From Cryomorphaceae bacterium (GTDB taxonomy: Bacteria; Bacteroidota; Bacteroidia; Flavobacteriales_D; Crocinitomicaceae), in NCBI GenBank assembly GCA_027490665.1, contig JAIXXP010000021.1, forward strand, positions 16,544-80,543: DNA of 64,000 nucleotides, in the 5' to 3' direction. The notes below the pieces were generated by a model. That model was not told the origin of the DNA. It saw only the letters and a program-made list of their open reading frames with translations, and did no database searches. Of the stretch, positions 45,901 to 54,605 are shown one piece after another (within the stretch, counting starts at the first letter, position 1; each line of letters begins with the position of its first letter). Made by a program: the position numbers and the translations under genes.

Positions 45901-45975
45901 TTGCGCAAGCGCAACTACCGAAAACCCAAAAAACATCAAGAAGGCAAAAAAACTTGTAGTAGTTTTCTTTTGCAT
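42925..45975 (-). CDS. susC: SusC/RagA family TonB-dependent outer-membrane transporter
   Basis: A 1,016-residue outer-membrane receptor. In order: signal peptide (to about residue 25), an N-terminal CarboxypepD_reg-like domain (about 26-110; VRGTITDAAGIPLFNASVLVEGQGKGAVSNDKG), the TonB box region and plug (about 112-225; VVVIGYGTQRTKDLTGS, with the SusC marker IIVVDGVPLDNGGI-like sequence and SATAIYGSRAANGVILITTKRG), then a 22-strand barrel ending YSVNLTFNF. With SusD it would import malto-oligosaccharides, judging by the neighbouring amylases. Upstream signals are annotated separately. Confidence 0.95.
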   Translation of the reverse strand: MQKKTTTSFFAFLMFFGFSVVALAQTGVRGTITDAAGIPLFNASVLVEGQGKGAVSNDKGYYEITGLKAGTYKLVYKFMGFSPQSDEVTIVANQMVNNDFQFASKTQDVSDVVVIGYGTQRTKDLTGSATVINEKNFVQGSLASPEQLVMGKVAGLKVTSNDGAPGSGSTLRLRGGTSINASNDPLIVVDGVPLDNGGIAGAANPLSLINPNDIASFVVLKDASATAIYGSRAANGVILITTKRGSASNDVKVVFDSKTSVSTIAKYFDVLSADSLRNLVNARGTAAQKALLGDSSTDWQKQVFRTAVVTDNNVSITGGIKNFPYRLSVGNRIDNGILKRDQFARTSVSLNMNPSLLDKTLQIEANMKYVQTASFFANRGALGAAFFDPTQPIYSGNEAYGGYFEWIDNNKPNTLSARNPLGLIEQSTDQSKVNRAIANAKLTYNLPSLPALKATVNVGGDFSEGTGFTITPASSAAGFYTQGRYTNYRTTKTNKLFESYLSYNSGAKWEKQTLEVVAGYSYQDWDTYSPNNPTLNEEQDSVIAPEAAFPFYTRNVLMSYYGRAIYNYAGKYVLNVSVRRDGSSRFSPDTRWGIFPAASAAWLISEEDFLKNSKSINMLKLRAGWGVTGQQDGIGDYAYIGNYFQGATTAQYAFGGQYYQVLRPAGFDANLKWETTTSYNLGLDFGFKNDRFSGSVDVYQKDTRDLLATVPVPAGTNFTNEILTNVGAMQNRGIEVSINTGIIAKKDMRLDWTVNGTYNVNKVVKLSQVVDTTSPGVLVGGIGGGIGNTIQAQQIGYPTFTFFVLEQQYDSQGRVIEVGSQAEIDMNGDGNITAADKWKDTNAFVDQNGDGIINVKDRYYAGQAAPKMFFGTALNFQYKKWYAGFSARAELGATIYNNIHSNSAVFQTIDGTKKYLNNISSLYYQDEVQRVTPNQLMSNHYLEKANFLRMDFINVGYNFGKLGFAKEKVALNASFVVQNAFVITKYSGQDPEIGGGIDNNFYPRPRVYSVNLTFNF

Positions 45976-45997
45976 AGTTTTCGTTTTAGCGTTTATA

Positions 45998-46011
45998 ACA
46001 GATTAATCTGT
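45998..46011. promoter_or_regulatory. Perfect 14-bp palindrome at the susC transcription start
   Basis: ACAGATTAATCTGT is its own reverse complement. It begins immediately downstream of the susC -7 box, so it covers the expected start of transcription. That is the position of a repressor site, or it may form a short hairpin at the mRNA 5' end. No bound protein is known. Confidence 0.55.
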
Positions 46012-46041
46012 CAAATATATTTTATTTTTTGTTAATGTCAA
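46012..46041 (-). promoter_or_regulatory. susC promoter
   Basis: On the minus strand, TATATTTG (46019-46012) is a perfect -7 box, with TTGA (46041-46038) about 19 bases upstream as a -33 element. The leader to the susC ATG is about 30 bases. A separate promoter allows susCD to be set apart from the enzyme genes upstream. Confidence 0.7.
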
Positions 46042-46048
46042 GTTGACA
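46036..46048. promoter_or_regulatory. Inverted repeat TGTCA-N3-TGACA over the susC -33 region
   Basis: TGTCAAGTTGACA is an inverted repeat of six-base arms around one central base. It overlaps the susC -33 element. The same TGTCA-N3-TGACA pattern recurs at 55697-55709 in the promoter of the exported binding-protein gene, which marks it as a candidate operator of the starch locus. Confidence 0.55.
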
Positions 46049-46063
46049 CAAAGAAAAAGTTAT

Positions 46064-48523
46064 TCACCATTTAAGTTCCAGTTGCTGTGGAGAGGAGACC
46101 TTAAGTTTAGAAATTTCCTTGAATTGCAGCGTTTGTTTTTCTTTATCAAACTTGAAAGCTACTTTTTGACCGTTTAGAAGTACTTCTTTAGGTGAGACCG
46201 GCGTATGGACAAGAAAGGCAAACTGAAAATATTTCTCCCAAAGATTTGCACCTATTTCCGGTGTAAATGTAAGCGAACAACTTTTGCTTTGGGTAGAGGA
46301 AGCACAGTATAGCTTTTTAGCCAAACCCTTTGCTTCAGCATTGTAGGTAGCACCGTCGTCGTCGTACCAAACAAACGAAGTCGAATCAGCACCTGCATTT
46401 GGATCGATATAAAAATGTAAAATTGCGGCTGAATCTCGGTATTGCTCTGTACTTTGAATAATTGGACTCATCGGAACAAAAGAACCAGAGCGCACGAAAA
46501 CAGGGATGTGATGGATCGTTTTTGGCGTAGTAACCACATTATAGTTTCCATCATTGGTCATAATGACTTTAGACTTCACAACCAAGCGGCCCGTAGAAAG
46601 TTCGAACCAAGATGCATTCGATGGGAGTTTTGTTTGATAGACCTTTTCCTTTGTTGAACTCATTGAATCCGTAATGGCATGCACCAAAAATGCGTTGCCC
46701 CACATATACGATTCGGTTTCAGCAAACGACCATTTCGCTTCGGGAAACTCCATGAAGATAGGTCTGAGCAGCGGCGTGCCAACTTGGTGGTTTTCGTAGG
46801 CAATACTGTAATTGTAAGGCAATAATTGATAGCGCAATTCTATTGCAGCTTTGGCCAAAGCTTTGGTTTGGTCATCTTTGAAAATAGCTTCACTCGGCTC
46901 TTCTTGCTGCGCATGTGGTCTGAAAATCGGCTGAAAAACCCCGTATTGCAACCAACGCACATAGAGTTCTGGGTCTTTGTTGGCACCTGCAAAACCACCT
47001 AAGTCGGAATGCATATAGGCCATTCCTTGCAGACCCATTTGAAGTGAAATTTCCATCTGTGGTTTGAGGCCACCCCAAGTTCTACTGACATCTCCGGACC
47101 ACGGAACCATTCCGTATTGCTGCGACCCAGAATAACCTGCGCGCATTAAAATGAAGGGTCTTTCTGTGGGGTAGTCTTTTCTGTAGCCTTCATAAAGCAA
47201 ACGCGCCCAGTCGTGGCCGTAAATATTATGGACTTCATCGGCCCATTTGTTGCCATGCTTTAATTTGGTCGGATGTACTTCCGGCTCGCCGAGGTCTCCC
47301 CAAAAACCAGCTGCACCATAAGCGTGAAACTGTTTGTAAATTTCCCAAAACCAAACGCGTGCTTCCGGCTTGTACAAATCAACAAGACCTGTGTTTCCAA
47401 AATAAAAATCATAGCGGTATGAATTACCAAGGGTATCGGTACCGAGTAACTTCATGCGGTCAGCTTCTTGCCATTTTTTGGAAGTCGTGAGGATGAATGG
47501 TTCAGTGATGAGAATGGTCTTGACATTTTGACTTCTGAAATCGGCAATCATTTGTTCTCCATTTGGAAAGGAATCTCGGTAGAACTCCAAGTTGCCTAGC
47601 GTGCCTTGAATGTCTTTGCCAAACCAATAAAGGTCAAAAATGATGGCGTCTAATGGAATTTGTTGTTTTCTGAATTCGGCTACAACCTGCTTTGCTTCGG
47701 TTTCAGAATGGTAGCCAAAGCGACTTGCAAAATTTCCGAGTGTCCAGCGAGCTGGAAGTGGCTGTCTTCCTAGCAAGGATGTTAGGGAATTGGTGAGGTC
47801 TTTCCAATCGTCTGAAAAAACAACCTGATAACGCAAAGGCCCGCCAATGACTTCATAAGTAAGTTTGTTTTGCTTTTTTGAATCGAGGTCGAGCCAACCA
47901 ATTTGTGGATTGTCAAAATGAAGCGCATAGCCCTTATCTGAAAGCACAATCGGCATCGTGAAATTCATGAGCTCTGAGTGGGTCTCGTAACCATAGTGTG
48001 CACGGTTGTATAATTGCAAGCGATAGCCACGGCGATTCATGCCCAACACGCGCGCACCAGCACCCATCAGTTGTTCCTCCGTACTTAAATCAAATTCAAT
48101 TTTTGGGGTTTGGTCAAAATAATAGCCCTTCGCCTCGGATACTTCTGTGGTTTTGTAGAAATAAGAAATGTCAAACGGCTTTGTGATGATCTTAACCCCT
48201 ACTTCGCCACTTTTAAGGATATACATTTTAGATTTCCCTTCTTTTGCGGCTTCGGTTTGTATTTCTAGAAGTTCCCAAGGATTGGCTTGCGCTTGCAAAA
48301 GCACCGCATGAGAACTATCTATTTTTTCAGCGCTTCCTTGCGGAAAAAAAGTGGTTTGAATGATATGCTCAGCAAGCAAAGCCACAACATATTTTCCATC
48401 AGAAACCTGAATATCTGCGCCTTGTTCAGTGAGATCGATCTTTACAAACTGGCGGTTCAAATTTTGGGCAGTAACGTTATTCAGCCCAAATAAAATGACA
48501 AATAAAACTAAAGTGAAACGCAT
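46064..48523 (-). CDS. GH31 alpha-glucosidase
   Basis: An 819-residue exported glycoside hydrolase that should release glucose from the non-reducing ends of malto-oligosaccharides. The signal peptide is MRFTLVLFVILFGLNNVTA. An N-terminal beta-sandwich (about 22-240) leads into the GH31 barrel, with the catalytic nucleophile D410 in GFWGDLGEPE and the acid/base D478 in GDVSRTW. C-terminal beta domains follow (VRSGSFVPMSPI, FVWYDDDGATYNAEAKG). The ATG at 48523 begins the signal peptide and lies 1 base after the stop of the upstream GH13 gene; the longer frame is a shadow. The B. thetaiotaomicron sus locus uses a GH97 enzyme (SusB) in this role. Confidence 0.92.
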   Translation of the reverse strand: MRFTLVLFVILFGLNNVTAQNLNRQFVKIDLTEQGADIQVSDGKYVVALLAEHIIQTTFFPQGSAEKIDSSHAVLLQAQANPWELLEIQTEAAKEGKSKMYILKSGEVGVKIITKPFDISYFYKTTEVSEAKGYYFDQTPKIEFDLSTEEQLMGAGARVLGMNRRGYRLQLYNRAHYGYETHSELMNFTMPIVLSDKGYALHFDNPQIGWLDLDSKKQNKLTYEVIGGPLRYQVVFSDDWKDLTNSLTSLLGRQPLPARWTLGNFASRFGYHSETEAKQVVAEFRKQQIPLDAIIFDLYWFGKDIQGTLGNLEFYRDSFPNGEQMIADFRSQNVKTILITEPFILTTSKKWQEADRMKLLGTDTLGNSYRYDFYFGNTGLVDLYKPEARVWFWEIYKQFHAYGAAGFWGDLGEPEVHPTKLKHGNKWADEVHNIYGHDWARLLYEGYRKDYPTERPFILMRAGYSGSQQYGMVPWSGDVSRTWGGLKPQMEISLQMGLQGMAYMHSDLGGFAGANKDPELYVRWLQYGVFQPIFRPHAQQEEPSEAIFKDDQTKALAKAAIELRYQLLPYNYSIAYENHQVGTPLLRPIFMEFPEAKWSFAETESYMWGNAFLVHAITDSMSSTKEKVYQTKLPSNASWFELSTGRLVVKSKVIMTNDGNYNVVTTPKTIHHIPVFVRSGSFVPMSPIIQSTEQYRDSAAILHFYIDPNAGADSTSFVWYDDDGATYNAEAKGLAKKLYCASSTQSKSCSLTFTPEIGANLWEKYFQFAFLVHTPVSPKEVLLNGQKVAFKFDKEKQTLQFKEISKLKVSSPQQLELKW

Positions 48524-48524
48524 A

Positions 48525-50366
48525 TCAATGATGTAGTTGAATGATGTAGGCTGTTTTTGCTGGAATTTTTCCCGATGGCTGTTCAAAATCAAAAGTCTGG
48601 TTTGTGAAGACATCTTTACCATATTCGTATCCGTGTAATCCTTCAGTAAAACGGCTCCAAATCAATTCTTCTTCTTTCTCTGAGTTGTTCAGGATGACCA
48701 TGATGACTTCTGCCTCCTTGCCTCCAGATTTTTCTGGACTTAAAAAGCGGAAATATACGTATACATTGTTTTGAGGTACAAATTGAAGTAAGGAACCCTC
48801 ATGAATGACTTTCTGATCTTTTCTCCAAGTAAACAAATTTTTAGTGAACTGATAGTAGGCCTCCTGATAGACATCGCGCTCTGCGGACACTGTTCCTTTG
48901 AAGAAATCGCGACGGATATCTGCATCTCCAACAGCTTTGCTCCCACGCATACCAATTTCTGAACCGTAATAAACTTGTGGAATTCCTCTTGTGGTGGCAA
49001 TGAGGGAAAGTGCTAATTTGTAATCAGCTAAATCTGGATGGCTCTCATTGAAGCGTTGTGTGTCGTGGTTTTCCATGAACACCAACAAATTATTCGGATT
49101 GGCATACAAGTAATCTTGCGTAAAATTCTCATAAAAACGCACCATACCTTGATCCCAACCTTGCGCTTTTTCTTTCCAGCCTTGCATCATGGCATCGTGC
49201 AAAGTGAAGTCCATTACAGACGGCATGTGGCTATTGAAACCTTGTAGCGCACCAATTGGACTGTCTTTTTGCCAATATGACATCTGAGCTTGATCGTGCA
49301 TCCACACTTCACCTACAATATTCAAATTAGGATATTCGTTCATAATGGCTTTGGTCCAAGTTGCAATCGCGTCCTTGTCATTGTAGGAATAGGTATCTAC
49401 GCGCAAACCATCTAAATCAGCATATTCAATCCACCAAATGGTATTTTGAACTAAATAAGTAAGCAGAAGTGGATTGTTTTGATTCATGTCAGGCATCGTG
49501 GTGTCAAACCATCCGTCTGCAGATGCTGCTTTGTCAGACTTAGCAGCATAAGGGTCAAATTGCGTAGTAGTTCGGTAACTTGAGCGCGTAAATTCATCGA
49601 ACTGATGCACCCAAGTACTTGTTGGTAAATCTTGGATCATCCAGTGCTTGCTCGACCAGTGATTCGGAACTTCGTCTTTGATTACTTTTAATCCTAACTG
49701 ATGTGCATTGGCAACCAAAGACTTGAAACTTTCATTAGTTCCGTAGCGCGGATCAACTTTGTACAAATCTGATTGCGCATATCCGTGGTAAGAATATACG
49801 GGTTCGTTGTCTTCTAAAAATGGCGTCATCCAAATGGTGGTGGCGCCTAATTCTTTGATATAGGCAAGACGATCGCTTACCCCTTTGAGGTCTCCGCCAT
49901 GGCGACCACCCGGAGCATTAAGGTCTGCTTGTTCTTTCATGCCAGTAGCGTTGTCATTGGATTTGTCGCCATTTGCAAAGCGGTCTGGCATGAGTAAGTA
50001 AATGACATCTTGACTCGAAAAACTATTTCGGTAGCGCGATTGTGGCTTTCTCTGTAATAGGGTGAAGTCATGACTGGCAACTACCTTTTTTTTGTCCATC
50101 AAACGAATTGGGTAGGTCCCGGCAACTTTCTGAGCAGTTTCTAGCGTCAAGAAAATATAATTTGGGTTTTCGGTTCGAACTTCTTCTATGATAGCGAGAC
50201 CTGCAACCTCCACCTTCAATTTCGAAATTTCAGGGCCATGCAATAAGACTTGTACTTGATGATGTTCCATGCCAACCCACCAATTGGAAGGTTCTACATG
50301 CTGTAAAACCTGAGCTTGGCTTTGCAAACAAAGCAATAAGGCAATGAAGAGGCTATTCAATTTCAT
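48525..50366 (-). CDS. GH13 alpha-amylase / neopullulanase-type enzyme
   Basis: A 613-residue exported GH13 enzyme related to SusA-type neopullulanases and cyclomaltodextrinases. A signal peptide (about 1-18) precedes an N-terminal beta domain (about 20-105; HVEPSNWWVGMEHHQVQVLLHG) and the barrel. Conserved regions: I, DEVPNH (231-236); II, GLRVDTYSY with nucleophile D324; III, GEVW with E353; IV, MENHDTQRF with H434 and D435. All catalytic residues are present. A C-terminal beta domain ends the protein. No T9SS tail is seen, so it is probably periplasmic. The start overlaps the CotH gene 3' end by 14 bases. Confidence 0.92.
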   Translation of the reverse strand: MKLNSLFIALLLCLQSQAQVLQHVEPSNWWVGMEHHQVQVLLHGPEISKLKVEVAGLAIIEEVRTENPNYIFLTLETAQKVAGTYPIRLMDKKKVVASHDFTLLQRKPQSRYRNSFSSQDVIYLLMPDRFANGDKSNDNATGMKEQADLNAPGGRHGGDLKGVSDRLAYIKELGATTIWMTPFLEDNEPVYSYHGYAQSDLYKVDPRYGTNESFKSLVANAHQLGLKVIKDEVPNHWSSKHWMIQDLPTSTWVHQFDEFTRSSYRTTTQFDPYAAKSDKAASADGWFDTTMPDMNQNNPLLLTYLVQNTIWWIEYADLDGLRVDTYSYNDKDAIATWTKAIMNEYPNLNIVGEVWMHDQAQMSYWQKDSPIGALQGFNSHMPSVMDFTLHDAMMQGWKEKAQGWDQGMVRFYENFTQDYLYANPNNLLVFMENHDTQRFNESHPDLADYKLALSLIATTRGIPQVYYGSEIGMRGSKAVGDADIRRDFFKGTVSAERDVYQEAYYQFTKNLFTWRKDQKVIHEGSLLQFVPQNNVYVYFRFLSPEKSGGKEAEVIMVILNNSEKEEELIWSRFTEGLHGYEYGKDVFTNQTFDFEQPSGKIPAKTAYIIQLHH

Positions 50367-51780
50367 AAACGCGTTGTTGTGTTCCATTTTCAAAGTTCAA
50401 AATTTTAATGCAATTTTTGGTGTCTGGGGCAATTTCTCTTCCTAATATATCGGTCACAAAAAGCAATTTGCCATTTGTTGCCGCATTTTCATCTAATCCT
50501 ATTGTACAAGGATTTAACAAACCTTGATAAGCACTCAGTTGCGAAAGAGCACTTGTTTTGCGGTTTTGCAGGTAAGGAACTACGCCGCTTTTGACGTGTG
50601 CGCCCCAAGTTAGATCGAGGGCATTTAAAAAATCTTGATCGGAAAAACCGTAGTCATAGCCTTTGTAGTCATCGGCTAACGCGGCTGGGCTTATCAATTG
50701 TTGTTTTTGCTCAACTAACGCTTGTAAACTTGTAACATCCCAAACGGAATTTAAGATATCTGAGAGGTGGTAGGTGAACCGATCTTTAAAGTAAGGTACA
50801 GCCAATAATTTTGTGTAGAGCGGCCGCGCTTGGTTACTTGGCGCCCAATCGTAAACATTGCGCGTAGCCCAATTGATGCCAAACCAATCGATTCCAAAAG
50901 TGTTATCGAGGTCATAAGAAAGGTAAACCATCTTGCCATCGCTCTCGCGCTGGTACAAAAAGTAATTGTTTTTATTGTAGGCATAGCCGTCCCATTGGCC
51001 CATGAGTATTTCCAACGCAATTGTGCGCAAAAACAAATCTACATCCATTACCTCTTGGATGGCACAAACAAAATTACTAGCTGGCGTATTGTTCAGCACA
51101 TCAATAAAATGAACCAACGCAGTATAATCAGCGCTGTCTTGATTTGTCTTCAATTCATAAACATCTTGATAACTCGTCGGGTTTGCACCCCACCAATTTA
51201 AATCTGCACCATAAGCACATTTCCAAAGATTGCCATTGGCTTGGCCAGGAAAGCGCAGGTTTAAAAATTCGTCGTCGATGTGCTCCAGGTTGACATATAA
51301 CCCTTTGTATTCATTATTGACATAAAGTTGGATATAGCTTGTTCTGGATGAAGGCACCCCTGCACCTCTCATCAAATGCTGCGCGAGGTAAGTGCGCATA
51401 ATAGAGACATCGTTGTGTTCACCATTCAAATTTATTTCCTCCAAACCTTGGAACTTTTGAGCAGCAATAAACCTATTGAAGTCGACCTTAAATGACTTTT
51501 TCTGAGAAGCCAATGAGGTGTTCCCGCGTGCCCTAAAACCAATGCTATCGATGGTTTGGTTCAAAAGTGAACTTTGATAGCTAACGGTTGCCATAAATTC
51601 ATGCGCGGCATATAAGCTATCTCCGAGCAATAAATCCAAGGAGTCAGGATCAATGTCTATATGAATTGTTGCAACTTCACCTTGAATAAATGCCCAATTA
51701 TAAGCTGGTTGTGGAATTTGGGCCGAGATAAACTGGACCCAAAAGAAAAAAAGAGGTAAAAACCGGAACTTTAAGAACAT
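50353..51780 (-). CDS. CotH-family kinase-like protein inside the starch operon
   Basis: A 475-residue exported CotH-domain protein. After a signal peptide (ending FISA), CotH landmarks are FRARGNTSLASQKKSFKVDF, NDVSIMRTYLAQHLMRGAGVPSSRTSYIQLYVNNEYKGLYVNLEHID, ILMGQWDGYAYNKNNY and VYLSYDLDNTFGIDW, where the DLDNTFG segment is the likely metal site. The last 45 residues (GKLLFVTDILGREIAPDTKNC to FENGTQQRVYEIE) resemble a short T9SS-type tail; this is uncertain. It begins 5 bases after the upstream amylase gene and overlaps the next one by 14, so it is made together with the amylases. Its target is unknown; phosphorylation of a surface protein is one option. Confidence 0.85.
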   Translation of the reverse strand: MFLKFRFLPLFFFWVQFISAQIPQPAYNWAFIQGEVATIHIDIDPDSLDLLLGDSLYAAHEFMATVSYQSSLLNQTIDSIGFRARGNTSLASQKKSFKVDFNRFIAAQKFQGLEEINLNGEHNDVSIMRTYLAQHLMRGAGVPSSRTSYIQLYVNNEYKGLYVNLEHIDDEFLNLRFPGQANGNLWKCAYGADLNWWGANPTSYQDVYELKTNQDSADYTALVHFIDVLNNTPASNFVCAIQEVMDVDLFLRTIALEILMGQWDGYAYNKNNYFLYQRESDGKMVYLSYDLDNTFGIDWFGINWATRNVYDWAPSNQARPLYTKLLAVPYFKDRFTYHLSDILNSVWDVTSLQALVEQKQQLISPAALADDYKGYDYGFSDQDFLNALDLTWGAHVKSGVVPYLQNRKTSALSQLSAYQGLLNPCTIGLDENAATNGKLLFVTDILGREIAPDTKNCIKILNFENGTQQRVYEIE

Positions 51781-51785
51781 TTACT

Positions 51786-54569
51786 TTATTCTACTTTGAT
51801 AAAGCCTTCATTGGCCATTGCATTACCAACTTTCACCAAAAAATGATAAGAACCAGCCGGTAAGGCCTCTAAATTAAAATCAATTTGATTTGAACCCATT
51901 GCTGTTGTTCCTCGTTTTTGGACAACCACCTGTCCGGCTTCATTGAGCAACAAGATATCATATGGTTCGATGCTCAAGGCGGCAAACCCAAGGTGAACGC
52001 TTTGTTGTGCCGGATTGGGAAACACTTTCAATTCAAAGGCAGAAACCATTAACTCTTCTACAGAAGCAGGTGCCTCGGTAATAACGGGTTGAGCCAATTT
52101 GACATCGGTATAGATGCGGTATTCTCCCGGAGCTAAACTTATTGGAGCCAATGCATTGGTCACATTAATGCTGTCACCAGTAAAGTACTCGTACCACCAA
52201 CCTGCGTGCTGAAAATTAGGAATGCCATTTTGTGTTGTTGTTGCAAAATTAGCCATAGACACACCATTCATGCTACTATGGTTCATGTTCATACGTTTGA
52301 CCGCGCCTGTAAGACTATACTGAAAGCTTAACGAACGGAATGTTTCGTAGTCATTTCTGAGTGCAAGCGTTGCTGCATAGACATCGTAGAGTTGTCGTCT
52401 TCTCGCTTGAGTGTAATAGGTCCATAGAATGGGTTTATTACAAACTCGACATGGTACTTCAATTGAAATATCGTAACCCAATTCTTGAAACTGCCATAGC
52501 ATGCGCGGGCCAGGCTGCGTTAGAAATATAACACCTAAGGCTTGGGCTCTACCTAGCGCAGTGTAAAGGTTGCGTGCATTGTGGGTACTTGAAGTGTTAT
52601 TGCCATATGTCAGCGCTTCAAACATGGTGCGTTCTTCGTCATGACTCTCTGCGTAAGAAACTAAATGTGGCAAAGCCCAACCGCGGTTGCTGTAAATTCC
52701 TGAACTGATATTAGACGCATTTGGAAAACCCATTAAAGCTTGCTGATAGCCATGTGTCACATTTCCCCAAAGCATCATGCCGTAATCAGCTAGTTGCTCT
52801 TCTTCGGAGTTGTCGCACCAATGTTCTAAAATGATATAGGCATTTGGTTTGTAGGCCCAAATTTCGTCGGCCATGCGCTTGAGCAAATTGATGCGCTCCA
52901 TACTGTAGCCGTTGGCATTATTGATAAATCCTTTCGTGTAGTCGAAACGGAAGCCATCAATGTTGTAGGTTTCTACCCAATAGCGATTCACTTGATCGAT
53001 GTATTGCTGAACAGCTAAACGCGTATGATCGAAATCATAGCCCCAACAATAAGGCTCGTGCGGGCAAATCGCATTGAACCAAGGGTTGTTGGCCGCAGGG
53101 CGGTTGTTGGCTGCATCCCAATACATATTGACCATTGGGTTTTGGCCAAAAGCATGGTTCAAAACCATATCGACAATGACTGCAATTCCTCTTGCATGAC
53201 AAGAATCAATAAATTCTTTGAACTTTTCAGGTGTTCCATAGTATTTATCTAGGGCCATATGAAACGAAGGGTTGTAACCCCAGCTTTCATTATTTTCGAA
53301 CTCTCCAGGAGGCATGAGCTCGATAGCATTAATCCCTAGTTTAGTTAAATAATCGAGGGTGTCTATTAATGTTTGATAATTGCGCTTGGCTACAAAATCT
53401 CGAACCAATAATTCATAGATTACAAGATCTTTCTTCTCGGGGGCAGTAAAATTAGTAACCGCCCAATTATAGGGCTGTGCACCTGGCTGCATAATCGTTA
53501 CAAATCCAGTAGTGAGGCCGATTGGATAAGGATGCGGGTTGGGGTTGGTTGCAGCGCCGATGTTGTTGTCGTTATTAGGGTCCAAAATGAGCGAACTCAG
53601 TGGATCGGCAAAACGCATGTTGCCGTCAATGAGGTATTGATACCCATATTTCTGACCAGCTGTGAGGCCAGTTATTTCCAACCACCAAGTAGTGTTATTA
53701 GTGGCTAGGTTCATATGATAGTTCGTCGTTGGCGTCCAAGAATTGAAATCTCCAATGACATAAATATGTTCTTTCTGAGGAGCATATAATTGCAAAACAA
53801 CAGTTGTATCGTTGATGTAGTTGATGCCGTTTTGCAAATTGCTATAAGGTGGGTTTTGTGGAACCACAACAGGGTTCACGGTGTAATATGCGGTATCGAT
53901 GAGCTGAGTTGTGCCGTTATCGGCAATGAATTCTAAAAGATGTGTTCCGGCACTTGTGGCCGTAAGGCTATAATTGAGTTGGGTCGCAGAGCTAAGCGTT
54001 TGCAAAACAACGCCGTCTTCTTTTAACGTAAGTGTTGCTGACTGGTTAGCAGCAGCATCAATGGAAAGTTGTTCATTGATATCTAAAATTGTGCTCGCTG
54101 TTGGGTGAAAGAAACTGGCAAGTAAACCCGCATTGACAGGATACATATCATAATAGATATCGCTACCATCTGCCGCTCTACCGACCAAACTTCCGTTTGC
54201 GGTTCTAAAAACAAATGCAAATTTCAAAACATTAGTTCCGACAGGGAAACCATAAAATTGATCGATATCAATGGTTATGGTGTGTTTGTTGTTGCCAATG
54301 TTGGTCATGGCTACTTCAGGGTCTACAGTGCCCCAGTTTCCTTGAACAAATTGCCAGTTGGTAGGCGATGTGCTAGCAGAGGTAATAAGTCCGGCATGAC
54401 AATAGATTTGAGACTGACCAACCAATGCTGCATTTCCTTGTGTGGCATCGTAGGTTATGGTAACAACATCGTTGACCGTCGGAAAAGCCGGATTCAATTC
54501 TAAGATTTGCGCTTGTAAAAAAGTGGCGCTTGCTAGGAAAGAAAACAATAAAAAAAGTTGCTTTTTCAT
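51786..54569 (-). CDS. T9SS-exported multidomain GH13 alpha-amylase
   Basis: A 927-residue secreted amylase. Signal peptide (1-20), a beta-domain with IYCHAGLIT and GNWGTVDPE (about 22-145), an Ig-like domain (about 150-235), a CBM48/E-set domain (about 245-345; VIGDFNSWTP), then the GH13 barrel. Region I is DMVLNH (467-472), II is GFRFDY with nucleophile D543, III is LEHW with E582, and IV is SHDEER with H643 and D644. The C-terminal 85 residues are a T9SS type A tail (LKVFPNPAQQSVHLGF to LEALPAGSYHFLVKV). It should act on the cell surface or outside. TAAATTTC, one off the -7 consensus, lies 6 bases before the ATG. Confidence 0.93.
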   Translation of the reverse strand: MKKQLFLLFSFLASATFLQAQILELNPAFPTVNDVVTITYDATQGNAALVGQSQIYCHAGLITSASTSPTNWQFVQGNWGTVDPEVAMTNIGNNKHTITIDIDQFYGFPVGTNVLKFAFVFRTANGSLVGRAADGSDIYYDMYPVNAGLLASFFHPTASTILDINEQLSIDAAANQSATLTLKEDGVVLQTLSSATQLNYSLTATSAGTHLLEFIADNGTTQLIDTAYYTVNPVVVPQNPPYSNLQNGINYINDTTVVLQLYAPQKEHIYVIGDFNSWTPTTNYHMNLATNNTTWWLEITGLTAGQKYGYQYLIDGNMRFADPLSSLILDPNNDNNIGAATNPNPHPYPIGLTTGFVTIMQPGAQPYNWAVTNFTAPEKKDLVIYELLVRDFVAKRNYQTLIDTLDYLTKLGINAIELMPPGEFENNESWGYNPSFHMALDKYYGTPEKFKEFIDSCHARGIAVIVDMVLNHAFGQNPMVNMYWDAANNRPAANNPWFNAICPHEPYCWGYDFDHTRLAVQQYIDQVNRYWVETYNIDGFRFDYTKGFINNANGYSMERINLLKRMADEIWAYKPNAYIILEHWCDNSEEEQLADYGMMLWGNVTHGYQQALMGFPNASNISSGIYSNRGWALPHLVSYAESHDEERTMFEALTYGNNTSSTHNARNLYTALGRAQALGVIFLTQPGPRMLWQFQELGYDISIEVPCRVCNKPILWTYYTQARRRQLYDVYAATLALRNDYETFRSLSFQYSLTGAVKRMNMNHSSMNGVSMANFATTTQNGIPNFQHAGWWYEYFTGDSINVTNALAPISLAPGEYRIYTDVKLAQPVITEAPASVEELMVSAFELKVFPNPAQQSVHLGFAALSIEPYDILLLNEAGQVVVQKRGTTAMGSNQIDFNLEALPAGSYHFLVKVGNAMANEGFIKVE

Positions 54570-54605
54570 CACAAAGAAATTTATAAAAAGGTTCAAGTAA
54601 AGACT

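Noticed and set aside
48524..48622. Longer N-terminus for the GH31 protein
   Set aside because: It would run 33 codons into the GH13 gene and bury the signal peptide that begins at 48523.
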